Source of the DNA: Arabiibacter massiliensis
GTDB lineage: Bacteria > Actinomycetota > Coriobacteriia > Coriobacteriales > Eggerthellaceae
NCBI RefSeq assembly: GCF_900169505.1
Contig: NZ_LT827021.1
Coordinates: 1,612,001-1,676,000, forward strand
Length of the DNA stretch: 64,000 nt
Reading direction: 5' to 3'
Of the stretch, positions 35,641 through 43,950 are shown one piece after another; within the stretch, counting starts at the first letter, position 1, and the number at the start of each line of letters is the position of its first letter. The notes below the pieces were generated by a model. It searched no databases. It saw nothing but the letters and a program-made list of their open reading frames with translations, and was not told the origin of the DNA. The position numbers were made by a program, and so were the translations under genes.

Positions 35641-36714
35641 ATGAAACTTGAAGAGCTGCTGCGCGAGATGGTGGGCGTGAAGGCGTCCGACATCTTCATC
35701 ATCGCCGGCCTGCCGCTTGCCTACGAGGTGAGCGGGCGGCAGATCCGCCTGGACACCGCGCCGCTCATGCCGGCCGACACCCAGACGTTCGTGCATGCCA
35801 TCTACGAAGTGTCCGGCCGCAGCATGCAGCGGTTCGAGGAGAACGGCAACCACGACGACGACTTCTCGTTCGCCATCGCGGGCGTGGGGCGCTTCCGCGC
35901 GAACATCTTCCGCCAGCGCGGGTCGTTCGGCGCGGTCATCCGCGTCATCCCGTTCGGCCTGCCCGACCCAGCTGAGTACCACATCCCGCCCGAGGTGCTG
36001 CGCCTGGCCGGCCTGCAGAAGGGGTTGGTGCTGGTCACCGGCCCGGCGGGCGCGGGCAAGTCCACCACGCTCGCCTGCATCATCGACAAGCTGAACCACG
36101 AGCGCGCGGGGCACATCATCACCATGGAGGACCCCATCGAGTACGTGCACAAGCACGGCAGCTGCATCGTCACGCAGCGCGAGGTGCCCACCGACATCGC
36201 CACCTACGGCGAGGCGCTGCGCTCGGCCATGCGCGAATCGCCCGACGTCATCCTGCTGGGCGAGATGCGCGACTACGAGACCATCGGCACTGCGGTGACC
36301 GCCGCCGAGATGGCGCAGCTGCTATTCAGCACGCTGCACACTACGGGCGCGGCCGGCACGGTGGACCGCATCATCGACGCCTTCCCCGCCTCGCAGCAGC
36401 GCCAGATCCGCATGCAGCTGTCCATGGTGCTCGAGGCCATCGTGTCGCAGCAGCTCGTGCCCACCGTGGACGGCGAGGTGGTGCCCGCCTTCGAGATCAT
36501 GGTCACGAACACGGCCATCCGCAACCTCATCCGCGAAGAGAAGACCCACCAGATAGACAGCGTGATAGCCGCCGGCGCCTCCGAGGGCATGCGCACGATG
36601 GACCAGAGCCTGTTCGACCTGGTGAAGAGCGGCCGCGTGGCCAAGGAGATGGCACTGCAGTACAGCATCCACCAAGAGGCCCTGAAGAAGCGCTTCGAAG
36701 CCGAAGGGATGTAG
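35641..36714 (+). CDS. PilT-like twitching/retraction ATPase
   Basis: Hexameric secretion ATPase of the PilT/GspE superfamily, 357 residues. It has the PilT-type N-terminal domain (VGVKASDIFIIAGLPLAYEV), Walker A LVTGPAGAGKSTTLACIID, the Asp box and Walker B (SPDVILLGEMRDYETIGTA, the PilT signature with AMRES before it) and the His box LLFSTLHTTGAAGTVDRIID. The AIRNLIREEKTHQIDSVI motif near the C-terminus is a PilT marker linked to retraction. It is the last gene of the operon. No PilB-type extension ATPase is seen in the window. Confidence 0.9.
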   Translation: MKLEELLREMVGVKASDIFIIAGLPLAYEVSGRQIRLDTAPLMPADTQTFVHAIYEVSGRSMQRFEENGNHDDDFSFAIAGVGRFRANIFRQRGSFGAVIRVIPFGLPDPAEYHIPPEVLRLAGLQKGLVLVTGPAGAGKSTTLACIIDKLNHERAGHIITMEDPIEYVHKHGSCIVTQREVPTDIATYGEALRSAMRESPDVILLGEMRDYETIGTAVTAAEMAQLLFSTLHTTGAAGTVDRIIDAFPASQQRQIRMQLSMVLEAIVSQQLVPTVDGEVVPAFEIMVTNTAIRNLIREEKTHQIDSVIAAGASEGMRTMDQSLFDLVKSGRVAKEMALQYSIHQEALKKRFEAEGM

Positions 36715-36746
36715 AGCGCGAGGGTAGCCGCTCAGGCCGATGGAAC

Positions 36747-37811
36747 CTAATACACGTTGTGGATGACCTCGGCGGAGCCCATCAGGTTCTCCACGGGGAA
36801 CCTCGTGCCGTCGTCGAGGACCACCGTGCCGTCGAAGCGGCCGAACACCTGGTGCTGGTCGGAGCGGATGAGCTTGTAGTCCATCCAGTCGACGCGGTCG
36901 AGCAGCGGCGTGAACACGAGGTCGAGCCGCCCCTCGTCGTCGGTCATGTGCCAGGGCTCCATGAGGCGGTAGCGGTCGGCCGTGCGCTTGGCCTGCGATC
37001 CGCCCGACTTCTCAGGGATGCCGAAGTCCACCCGGTGCAGCTTGTGCGCCACGCCGTCGACGAAGGCCATGTTCTCGGAGGCGGCCGACGTGTCGCCGAA
37101 CCCGTAGCCCAGGTTGAGGCCGAACCGGCAGCCATCCTGCCAGCCCTGCGCGACGGCCCAGAACCACGTGTTGTCGCGCGTCCACACCCCGCGCCCCCAG
37201 TCCAGGAGGCCGAACGATTCGTCCGGATCGAAGCCGTGCACGAGCAGACCCTTCTTGAAGCTGCCCCGCGCGCGCATGGCAACGATCTTCTGGTTGTAGT
37301 AGAACGCGAGGGGGTCCTCCGCCCACGGCGTGGCGATGACCATGGTGTCACGCGGCTCCTCATCGAGCACGGCCTCGAAGACGAGGTCGTCGTCTCCGTC
37401 GAAGCGCGCGAAACGCGCCTTGAGGCGGCGCGTGCCGTCGGCCACGTCGAAGCGCAGCGACACGCGGCCGTTCTCGAACGCCGACGTGCCGGCCGACGAG
37501 TCGGCGGGCAGCTTGAAGCGCCCGAGCGGAAACGGCGTGACGACGCTCGCGGTGTGCGAGGCCGCCTGCGCGAAGTCCATGAGCGAGACCGAGATGAGCC
37601 CGACGTAGCCCATGTCGCCGATAGTGAGCGCCACGGCGAACTCCCCGTCGTTCACCAGGTAGTAGTCCCATTCCTTGAGCCGCCATTTCGGGGCCTTGAC
37701 GCGGTCGCGGCTGTACGTGCGCACCAGGCCGGTGGCCCAGCCGCACTGCGCAAGCGCGCCTTTCCCATCGTGCAACGGGCCTTCGGTCAAACGCGTCTCG
37801 GATCCCATCAT
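36747..37811 (-). CDS. DUF2804 family protein
   Basis: A 354-residue soluble protein of the DUF2804 family, whose members resemble plant tocopherol cyclase-like lipocalin folds but have no proven activity. Visible family features include KEWDYYLVNDGEFAVALTIG, TPFPLGRFKLP and LLDWGRGVWTRDNTWFW with its Trp/Gly-rich block. ATG at 37811 overlaps the mscS stop as ATGA, so the two are coupled. Confidence 0.8.
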   Translation of the reverse strand: MMGSETRLTEGPLHDGKGALAQCGWATGLVRTYSRDRVKAPKWRLKEWDYYLVNDGEFAVALTIGDMGYVGLISVSLMDFAQAASHTASVVTPFPLGRFKLPADSSAGTSAFENGRVSLRFDVADGTRRLKARFARFDGDDDLVFEAVLDEEPRDTMVIATPWAEDPLAFYYNQKIVAMRARGSFKKGLLVHGFDPDESFGLLDWGRGVWTRDNTWFWAVAQGWQDGCRFGLNLGYGFGDTSAASENMAFVDGVAHKLHRVDFGIPEKSGGSQAKRTADRYRLMEPWHMTDDEGRLDLVFTPLLDRVDWMDYKLIRSDQHQVFGRFDGTVVLDDGTRFPVENLMGSAEVIHNVY

Positions 37812-38626
37812 GCGTCCTTCCCCTCGTGTGCCTCGGACTCGCCTGCCGTCGTGCGCGCGGTGCGCGTGAGCGGCGCCACCGCGCGTACGACGGCGTCTAC
37901 GGCGCTCGCCTTGTCGCGGCTATCCGCCATGCGGAACGTGATGGATCCCACGAAGCCGGAGTCGTCCACCGCGCTGAACGCCACGGCCGGATCCTTCGTC
38001 GTCTTGCCCGCCGACTGCGCCGCCGCGCATGCCGCCTGCTCTATCAGGTGCGCCCGCTCGTCCAGCTGCGCGCCGTCCGTGACCACGACGATGGGAACGC
38101 TCGCCTGGTTCGTGGGCGGCAGATGCGTGAGCGCCGTCTTGTTGATGATGGAGTTGGGTATGATGACCTCTTCGCCATCCGAGTTCTTGATGGTGGTGTG
38201 GCGCCAGGTGACGTCCTTCACCACGCCGCGCGAGGAGCCCACCTCGATGTTGTCGCCCGGCTTGATGATGCGCAGAAGGCTCACCTGCAAGCCGCCGATC
38301 AGGTTCGATATGGTGTCCTGGAAACCGAGCGAGATGGCGATGCCTCCCACGCCGAGCGCGGCGATGACGGCGCTTACGTTCACGTTGAAGCTGGTGTCGA
38401 GCATGATGCAGATGCCGAGCAGCCACACGGCGCCGCGGGCGATGTTGACGAAGATGGAGCTAGAGGGCAGATCCTTCTCCTCGTTGAAGTTGAGCACGCG
38501 CCGCAGGAAGTGCGTGACGAACCGCGCGACGAACGCGGTGAGGACGAGGATGACCACCACGGAGAGGGCCGTGTTCAGCCAGTCCGCGCGCACAAGGCTG
38601 TCGATGTTGTGCAGAAGCTGATCCAT
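37808..38626 (-). CDS. Small-conductance mechanosensitive channel, MscS family
   Basis: Releases solutes on hypo-osmotic shock. The 272 residues show TM1 (LNTALSVVVILVLTAFVARF), TM2 (IARGAVWLLGICIMLDTSF) and the pore helix VSAVIAALGVGGIAISLGFQ followed by DTISNLIGGLQV, the MscS hallmark with Gly/Ala packing. The cytoplasmic beta domain follows with PGDNIEVGSSRGVVKDVTWR and IIPNSIINKTALTH. It is preceded by zeta and followed by an overlapping DUF2804 gene. Confidence 0.92.
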   Translation of the reverse strand: MDQLLHNIDSLVRADWLNTALSVVVILVLTAFVARFVTHFLRRVLNFNEEKDLPSSSIFVNIARGAVWLLGICIMLDTSFNVNVSAVIAALGVGGIAISLGFQDTISNLIGGLQVSLLRIIKPGDNIEVGSSRGVVKDVTWRHTTIKNSDGEEVIIPNSIINKTALTHLPPTNQASVPIVVVTDGAQLDERAHLIEQAACAAAQSAGKTTKDPAVAFSAVDDSGFVGSITFRMADSRDKASAVDAVVRAVAPLTRTARTTAGESEAHEGKDA

Positions 38627-38691
38627 GAGAACATCCTACCATGAAACGGCCGCAGCGAACCTGACGGCCTCGTTACCGAGAGGGGCGCCGC

Positions 38692-39483
38692 CTATCGCTC
38701 CGAAGACGGCGTGGGCGGCCGCAGCGCGTCGAGCTTGGCCTGGAGGAACGCGCGATGTTCCAGCTCCTCCGAAGTCCAGGGGCCGAAGAGCACGTCGGCG
38801 AGCGCCTCGGCGGCGGCCCGTCCCTCCCCTTCCACCGGGAACAGCAGCTCCTTCTCGCGCGAGTAGAGCCGGATCTCGTCGAACAGCCCTGATGCCTCCA
38901 GCACGCCCAGGTTCTCCACGATGTCGGCGACTATCTTGTTGTGGTGCGCCGGGTCGGTCGCGCGGGGCGTGGTGCCCGCCAGGCGCATAAGCTCATAGCG
39001 CAGCTGGCAGCTGAGAAGCGATATCTCCGGCTTCACCGCCATGAGCGCGAGCGACACGCGGTAGCCTTTGCCCCGCAAGAGCGCGGCCGTTTGCAACGGC
39101 ACCTGCGACGTGCGCAGCGTCCCTTCGACGACCAGGTTGTAGCGGATGGTCGAAAGGGATTTGACCAGCGCCTCCACCATCTGCCCCGCCCACGCGGCCG
39201 TGTGCGCCACCGCCTCGGGCCCGTATCGCGCGTCCAGCTCGGCGAACCGAGGATGGCGCGAGCGGTACTCGTCGCCGTTGATGACGATGCCGCCGCCTTT
39301 GAAGCCCTTAACGCAGAGCTCGTGAAGCGCCGTCTTCCCCGCGCCGCTTTGCCCTCCGAGCAGAACCGCCTGAGGATGCGCGGACGGCGCACAGCGCGAT
39401 TCGAGCACGAGACGCTTCGTTATCGATTGGAACTCGCGGACGAACTCCTCCTCGCTGAAAGCACCGGGATCGTCTTTCATCAT
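38692..39483 (-). CDS. Zeta-family toxin kinase
   Basis: Zeta toxins phosphorylate UDP-N-acetylglucosamine or related sugars and block wall synthesis (family knowledge). The 263 residues have P-loop AVLLGGQSGAGKTALHELCV, substrate-binding VINGDEYRSRHPRF with the catalytic Asp, and NLVVEGTLRTSQVPLQTAAL. The basic lid TTPRATDPAHHNKIVADIVE has arginine 181-like and lysine positions. The start overlaps the antitoxin stop (ATGATG). The upstream partner is an Xre-type regulator in place of a classical epsilon. Confidence 0.88.
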   Translation of the reverse strand: MMKDDPGAFSEEEFVREFQSITKRLVLESRCAPSAHPQAVLLGGQSGAGKTALHELCVKGFKGGGIVINGDEYRSRHPRFAELDARYGPEAVAHTAAWAGQMVEALVKSLSTIRYNLVVEGTLRTSQVPLQTAALLRGKGYRVSLALMAVKPEISLLSCQLRYELMRLAGTTPRATDPAHHNKIVADIVENLGVLEASGLFDEIRLYSREKELLFPVEGEGRAAAEALADVLFGPWTSEELEHRAFLQAKLDALRPPTPSSER

Positions 39484-40049
39484 GCGGCCTTCGCCGCATG
39501 GAGCCGCGCGAAATGCGCGAGGCCGTCGATAGCCCCGCGGATCTCCGCCAGCTTTTTCGCACTCCCGTCCACTTCCCTGATGATCTGCCCCTTCCTTTCG
39601 GCGATCATCGACATCACATCGTCGTATACCATCATGCTCGCTTCGTCGCCATCCTCTTTCGCCTCAAGGTACAGCCGCGATACCTCAGAAAGGATCTCGG
39701 CGGCCTTCTCGTTGAGTATCTCCTGCTCAAGCGTGAGCATGTACATCTCGTTGATATCCATGATCTCCCCTTCGTCGTCGAACGTGACCATCGCGTACAC
39801 CACTTTCTCCACCCGCTCGCGCTGCGCGGGCGGGATGGAGTCCCCATCGCGCTCGAGGCACTCGTGCATGAAGGCGGTATGGTCGGCGGCGCGGATGAGG
39901 TTCGCGTTCGCCTTGCTGGGGGGCTGGCCGTTCTCGTAGCGCACCATGCTCGCCTCGCCGATGCCGAGCAGCCGCGCGAACGCCTGCTGCGAGAGGCCGT
40001 ACTTGCTGCGGATCCGCTTGATCTCCGCCGGAGTGATGTCTGCGCCCAT
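39480..40049 (-). CDS. Xre-family antitoxin/regulator paired with zeta
   Basis: The 189-residue product has an N-terminal helix-turn-helix: ITPAEIKRIRSKYGLSQQAF and LLGIGEASMVRYENGQPPSK, the MqsA/HigA-like XRE form. A C-terminal helical region (EMYMLTLEQEILNEKAAEIL and onward) probably contacts the toxin. ATG at 40049 has AAAGGA upstream. It is the first gene of the pair and likely binds palindromes in its own promoter. Confidence 0.85.
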   Translation of the reverse strand: MGADITPAEIKRIRSKYGLSQQAFARLLGIGEASMVRYENGQPPSKANANLIRAADHTAFMHECLERDGDSIPPAQRERVEKVVYAMVTFDDEGEIMDINEMYMLTLEQEILNEKAAEILSEVSRLYLEAKEDGDEASMMVYDDVMSMIAERKGQIIREVDGSAKKLAEIRGAIDGLAHFARLHAAKAA

Positions 40050-40061
40050 GAGCCGTCCTTT

Positions 40062-40109
40062 CAATCGAATGATTGGCTCTAATATATCATATGATTGGAA
40101 CATTGTCAC
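40062..40109 (-). promoter_or_regulatory. Promoter and operator of the Xre-zeta operon
   Basis: On the minus strand GTGACA (40104-40109) and TATATT (40081-40086) are separated by 17 bases. Palindrome atcatatgat (40086-40095) overlaps the -10 and spacer, and caatc-gaat-gattg (40062-40075) lies downstream, as expected for autorepression by the Xre protein. Confidence 0.7.
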
Positions 40110-40237
40110 TACAAATCGTTGCGGCGATGGGTTCGATGAGTCCCGTGCGGCATCGGCGGGACGCGTCGACGACACCCGCAGAAGCCCGAGCTTCTGCGAT
40201 TCCCGAACCGTGCTTCTTATATATGACTCATAGCATC

Positions 40238-40369
40238 GTGGACAAAATCGGCCTTCGGGACTGAATTTTTCGCGTCAATTCCGCCAAAGAACAAAGAAAC
40301 CCCTGGTGGCGAGAAGCCAATACAGGAGTTCCGAATGAGAAATCAGTCCCGAAGCCCGATTTTGTCCAC
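40238..40369. mobile_element. MITE-like element with 28-30-bp terminal inverted repeats
   Basis: Ends gtggacaaaatcggccttcg ... and the complement at 40340-40369 match with one or two differences over about 30 bases. Total length is 132 bp with no coding potential. No clear target duplication is visible. It could instead be a long structured leader or terminator downstream of nrdG. Confidence 0.5.
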
Positions 40370-40431
40370 AAGGCAAGGGAGGAGGCTGGCTGACACATCA
40401 TACACGGAAGCCAAGCCGCCCATCTCGCGCT

Positions 40432-40980
40432 TCACCACGACGGCGGTTTGAGCGGGATGTCCTCCTGCGGCTGCCACAAAACGACGCGGCCCTCGCGGCG
40501 CGTGGCGGAGACGTCGATGAGCCGCTGGTTGGACGAGCCGCGCCACTTGAGGCTGAAAGAGTGGCGCGCCTGCACGAAGGGGCCGTCCACCAGCACGTCG
40601 GTCTGCTCGAGGAGGTCGCGCGCCGCCGGGTCGGGCACGCCCGCGGCCAGCTGCTCGTAGGTGTAGCCCGAGTACGTCCACACGTCCAGCCCGAGCGCAC
40701 GGCAGCGGCGGGCGAGCTCGGCGCACGCGGCGGCCTGTTCGAAGGGCTCCCCACCGGAAATGGTGACGCCCTGCGCCAGCTTGTTCGCGGCGATCTCGGC
40801 CACGAGGTCATCGAGGGCGCGCACCTCCCCGCCCGCGCACGGCTGGCTCTCGGGGTTGTGGCACCCGGGGCAGCCATGCGAGCACCCCTGCACGAACACG
40901 GCGAAGCGCAGCCCCGGCCCATCGACGATGGAGTCCGGGGCCGTGCCGTACAGGCGTATGGAAGCGGGAGCAGTCAACAT
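40432..40980 (-). CDS. nrdG: Anaerobic ribonucleoside-triphosphate reductase activating protein
   Basis: Radical SAM enzyme that installs the glycyl radical on NrdD under anaerobic conditions. The 182 residues carry DGPGLRFAVFVQGCSHGCPG: the cluster cysteines are in CSHGCPGC (CxxxCxxC). The SAM-binding GGEP is in GVTISGGEPFEQ, followed by TYSGYTYEQL and DVLVDGPFVQARHS. It lies 56 bases downstream of nrdD, separated by a palindromic repeat. Confidence 0.95.
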   Translation of the reverse strand: MLTAPASIRLYGTAPDSIVDGPGLRFAVFVQGCSHGCPGCHNPESQPCAGGEVRALDDLVAEIAANKLAQGVTISGGEPFEQAAACAELARRCRALGLDVWTYSGYTYEQLAAGVPDPAARDLLEQTDVLVDGPFVQARHSFSLKWRGSSNQRLIDVSATRREGRVVLWQPQEDIPLKPPSW

Positions 40981-40995
40981 AGGGGCCTTTCAAAA

Positions 40996-41028
40996 TGGCA
41001 TAAAAGGGGACTGTCCCCTTTTATGCCA
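40996..41028. repeat. 16-bp perfect palindrome between nrdD and nrdG
   Basis: tggcataaaaggggac-t-gtccccttttatgcca (arms 40996-41011 and 41013-41028). It resembles the ggggac/gtcccc core of REP-associated repeats. It fills the nrdD-nrdG spacer and could adjust the ratio of the two products. Confidence 0.8.
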
Positions 41029-41035
41029 AAATCGG

Positions 41036-43363
41036 TTACATCTGGTGCTTCACGCGGTCGGCTTCTTCGGCGCGCTTGGCGTCGTTGAAGCGGTCGAGGG
41101 TGCCCACCAGGTAGCCGGTGATGCGGCGGATGCGCTCGAAGGCCATGCCGTGCTCCTCCTCGGTGCGGCCGCACTTGGGGCACACGTCGCCGATGATGCC
41201 GTTGTAGCCGCATACCGGGTCGCGGTCGACCGGATGGTTCACCGAGCCGTAGCCGATGCCGCTCTCCTTCATGTGGCGGATGACGGCCTCGAACGCCTCG
41301 AGGTTGTCCGTCGGGTCGCCGTCGAGCTCCACGTAGGAGATGTGGCCCGCGTTCGTGAGCGCGTGGTAGGGCGCCTCGATCTCGATCTTCTCGAACGCGC
41401 TGATGTCGTAGTACACCGGCACGTGGAAGCCGTTGGTGTAGTAGTCGCGGTCGGTGACGCCGGGGATGGAGCCGTAGCGCGCGCGGTCCATGCGCACGAA
41501 GCGGCCGGACAGGCCCTCGGCGGGCGTCGCGATCAGGCCGTAGTTCATGCCGCGCTCGGCCGACAGGCGGTCGAGGTAGCTGCGCATGTGGCCGATGATC
41601 TCGAGCCCGAGGTTCTGCGACGCCTTCGACTCGCCGTGATGCTTGCCCGTGAGCGCCACGAGCGTCTCGGCCAGGCCGATGAACCCGAGCGAGAGCGTGC
41701 CGTGCTTGAGCACCTCGCGCTGCTCATCGCCGGGCGCGAGCTTCTCGGAGTCGATCCACACGCCCTGCCCCATGAGGAACGGCGCGTTGTACACCTTCTT
41801 GCGCGCCTGGATCTCGAAGCGCTCGTCGAGCTGCCCCACCGCGAGCGCCAGCTTCGCGTCCAGAAGGTCGAAGAACAGGTCGAGGTCGCCCTTCGAGCGG
41901 ATGGCCAGGCGCGGCAGGTTGATGGACGTGAACGACAGGTTGCCGCGGCCGGGAGCGATCTCGCGGTCGGGATCGAACACGTTGCCCATCACGCGCGTGC
42001 GGCAGCCCATGTAGGCGATCTCCGTCTCGGGCGTGCCCTTGTAATACTGCGCGTTGAACGGCGCGTCGATGAAGCTGAAGTTGGGGAACAGGCGCTTCGC
42101 CGAGCAGTGCATGGCCAGCTTGAACAGGTCGTAGTTCGGGTCGCCCGGATTGTAGTTCACGCCCTCCTTCACGCGGAAGATCTGCACGGGGAAGATGGGC
42201 GTCTCGCCGGAGCCCAGGCCCTCTTCCGTGGCCAGCAGCATGTTCTTCACCACCATGCGGCCCTCCGGCGTGGTGTCCATGCCGTAGTTCACCGAACTGA
42301 ACGGCGTCTGCGCGCCGGCGCGGGAGTGCATGGTGTTCAGGTTGTGCACGAGCGCCTCCATGGCCTGGAACGTCGTGCGGTCGGTGTCGCCGAGCGCGTT
42401 CTTGGCGGCGTAGGCGAGCGCCTTGTCGGCGAGAGCCTCATCCATGCCGGCCGCGACGAGCGCTTCGCGCACGGCGGCCTCGAAGCTCTCGTCCATCTTG
42501 AGGCTGGCCCAGAGCCCGGTGCGCTCCTCAACCGCGGCCAGCGTGTCCTGGGCGAACGCGCGGGCGTCGTCCACCACGCCGTCGGCCAGCAGGTCGAGCG
42601 CCTCGGCCAGGTGCTTCTTGTACAGGCGGCGGTACGTTTTCTTCACGCCCTCGGCCAGGCCGTAGTCGAAGTCGCAGATGGCCTGCCCGCCGTGTTGGTC
42701 GTTCTGGTTGGACTGGATGGCGATGCAAGCGAGCGCCGCGTAGCTGGCGATGTCGTTGGGCTCGCGCAGCACGCCGTGGCCCGTGGAGAAGCCGCCTTTG
42801 AACAGCTTCGACAGCTCGATCTGGCAGCACGTGGTGGTGAGCGTGTAGAAGTCCATGTCGTGGATGTGGATGTCGCCCTCGCGATGGGCGCGCGCGAACT
42901 TCGGCTCGATGACGCACATCTCGTAGAACTGCTTGGCCGACTCGGAGCCGTACTTGAGCATGGTGCCCATGGCGGTGTCGGCGTCGATGTTGGCGTTCTC
43001 GCGCTTCATGTCCGATTCGCTCGCCTTGGAGAACGTGATGTCCTTGAGCGTCTGGATGAGACGGCTGTTCACGTCGCGGGCGCGGCTGCGCTCGGCGCGG
43101 TAGAGGATGTAGGACTTGGCGGTCTGCACGAAGCCGGACTCGATGAGCGTCTCCTCCACGAGGTCCTGCACGCCCTCCACCGTGGGCACGCCCTCGATGG
43201 CGCCGGCCTCGAGCTTGTCCACCACCTTCTGCGCGATGTCCTCGGCGGCCGTGCGGTCCTGCATGGCGCCGCACGCCTGGAAGGCCTTCTCCACCGCCTC
43301 GGCGATCTTGTCCTGCCTGAACTCGGTCATGCGGCCGTCGCGCTTGATAATGGACTCGACCAT
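41036..43363 (-). CDS. nrdD: Anaerobic (class III) ribonucleoside-triphosphate reductase
   Basis: Reduces ribonucleotides to deoxyribonucleotides without oxygen. The 775-residue product starts MVESIIKRDGRMTEFRQDKI (ATP-cone), has the class III core with DIHIHDMDFYTLTTTCCQIE and FSTGHGVLREPNDIASYAAL, and NLNTMHSRAGAQTPFSSVNY. It ends with the zinc site (VCGYN, CPKCG) and the glycyl radical motif RRITGYLVG. ATG at 43363 has AAAGGA upstream and begins at the ATP-cone; longer in-frame starts are not supported. It is followed by its activase nrdG. Confidence 0.96.
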   Translation of the reverse strand: MVESIIKRDGRMTEFRQDKIAEAVEKAFQACGAMQDRTAAEDIAQKVVDKLEAGAIEGVPTVEGVQDLVEETLIESGFVQTAKSYILYRAERSRARDVNSRLIQTLKDITFSKASESDMKRENANIDADTAMGTMLKYGSESAKQFYEMCVIEPKFARAHREGDIHIHDMDFYTLTTTCCQIELSKLFKGGFSTGHGVLREPNDIASYAALACIAIQSNQNDQHGGQAICDFDYGLAEGVKKTYRRLYKKHLAEALDLLADGVVDDARAFAQDTLAAVEERTGLWASLKMDESFEAAVREALVAAGMDEALADKALAYAAKNALGDTDRTTFQAMEALVHNLNTMHSRAGAQTPFSSVNYGMDTTPEGRMVVKNMLLATEEGLGSGETPIFPVQIFRVKEGVNYNPGDPNYDLFKLAMHCSAKRLFPNFSFIDAPFNAQYYKGTPETEIAYMGCRTRVMGNVFDPDREIAPGRGNLSFTSINLPRLAIRSKGDLDLFFDLLDAKLALAVGQLDERFEIQARKKVYNAPFLMGQGVWIDSEKLAPGDEQREVLKHGTLSLGFIGLAETLVALTGKHHGESKASQNLGLEIIGHMRSYLDRLSAERGMNYGLIATPAEGLSGRFVRMDRARYGSIPGVTDRDYYTNGFHVPVYYDISAFEKIEIEAPYHALTNAGHISYVELDGDPTDNLEAFEAVIRHMKESGIGYGSVNHPVDRDPVCGYNGIIGDVCPKCGRTEEEHGMAFERIRRITGYLVGTLDRFNDAKRAEEADRVKHQM

Positions 43364-43471
43364 GCTTGCCGTCCTTTTCTCTTCGTTGTGCGTTTGCTTG
43401 GCTTTTTCCGTCGCGATCAGCTGCCTCGCGCGTTTATGCGCAGGCTTTCCACCAGCTCTGCGCCAGGTTTT

Positions 43472-43520
43472 CCACAACATGTAGTGGTGGTAGTCGGTTA
43501 GAACGTGAACATATGGTACC
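43472..43520 (-). promoter_or_regulatory. Possible NrdR boxes upstream of nrdD
   Basis: ccacaacatgtagtgg (43472-43487) fits the NrdR-box pattern (a 16-bp palindrome with CAC and GTG ends). A weaker second match, gtgaacatatggtacc, lies at 43505-43520 with centres about 33 bases apart, near the usual three helical turns. nrdD transcription would then be repressed by NrdR, whose gene is not in the window. Confidence 0.45.
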
Positions 43521-43670
43521 CGCGCGCTCCACGACGCGCAAGGGGGCAATTCGCGGCGAAGGGCGCCCCACACAGGAAGCGATGCTCGATTCACAGATTA
43601 TCCACGCTCCCGGCATCGGCGCGTCACGCCGCCGTCGCGCTGGCGTTGCCGCCGAGGCGTGGGATCGCGG

Positions 43671-43946
43671 CTATTCGACCGTGCCGTACACCTGGCCCCA
43701 GGCATGCCCTCCGATGGCGGAGTTCAGCTGGTCGCAGAGCCGCTGGCGCGTGTAGCTGCCCGGCGGCAGGAGGTTGACGATCTCCATGAGGTCGTCCGGC
43801 AGGTCGGCCGCCTCGGCGATCACGACCACCTCGAGGCGGCGCACGGCCTCCTTCGGGGCCCGATCGGCGAAAACGGAGTCCACCACGTTCTGCAGCGCGC
43901 CATGATGCGGGCTGCGCACGGTGTTGCCGCTCTGGCGCGCGGGCAC
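43671..43946 (-). CDS. Conserved-looking small hypothetical protein (91 residues)
   Basis: No family recognised. The C-terminal half is compact and well formed: AADLPDDLMEIVNLLPPGSY, then TRQRLCDQLNSAIGGHAWGQ and VYGTVE. Basic residues and the TRQRLCDQLN helix hint at nucleic-acid or protein contact, but this is only a hint. It starts four bases after the upstream methyltransferase-like gene ends, so both are probably co-transcribed. Confidence 0.55.
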   Translation of the reverse strand: MPARQSGNTVRSPHHGALQNVVDSVFADRAPKEAVRRLEVVVIAEAADLPDDLMEIVNLLPPGSYTRQRLCDQLNSAIGGHAWGQVYGTVE

Positions 43947-43950
43947 GGCG

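Noticed and set aside
40760..43501. 913-codon plus frame opposite nrdD
   Set aside because: Complement shadow of a conserved enzyme; no domains.
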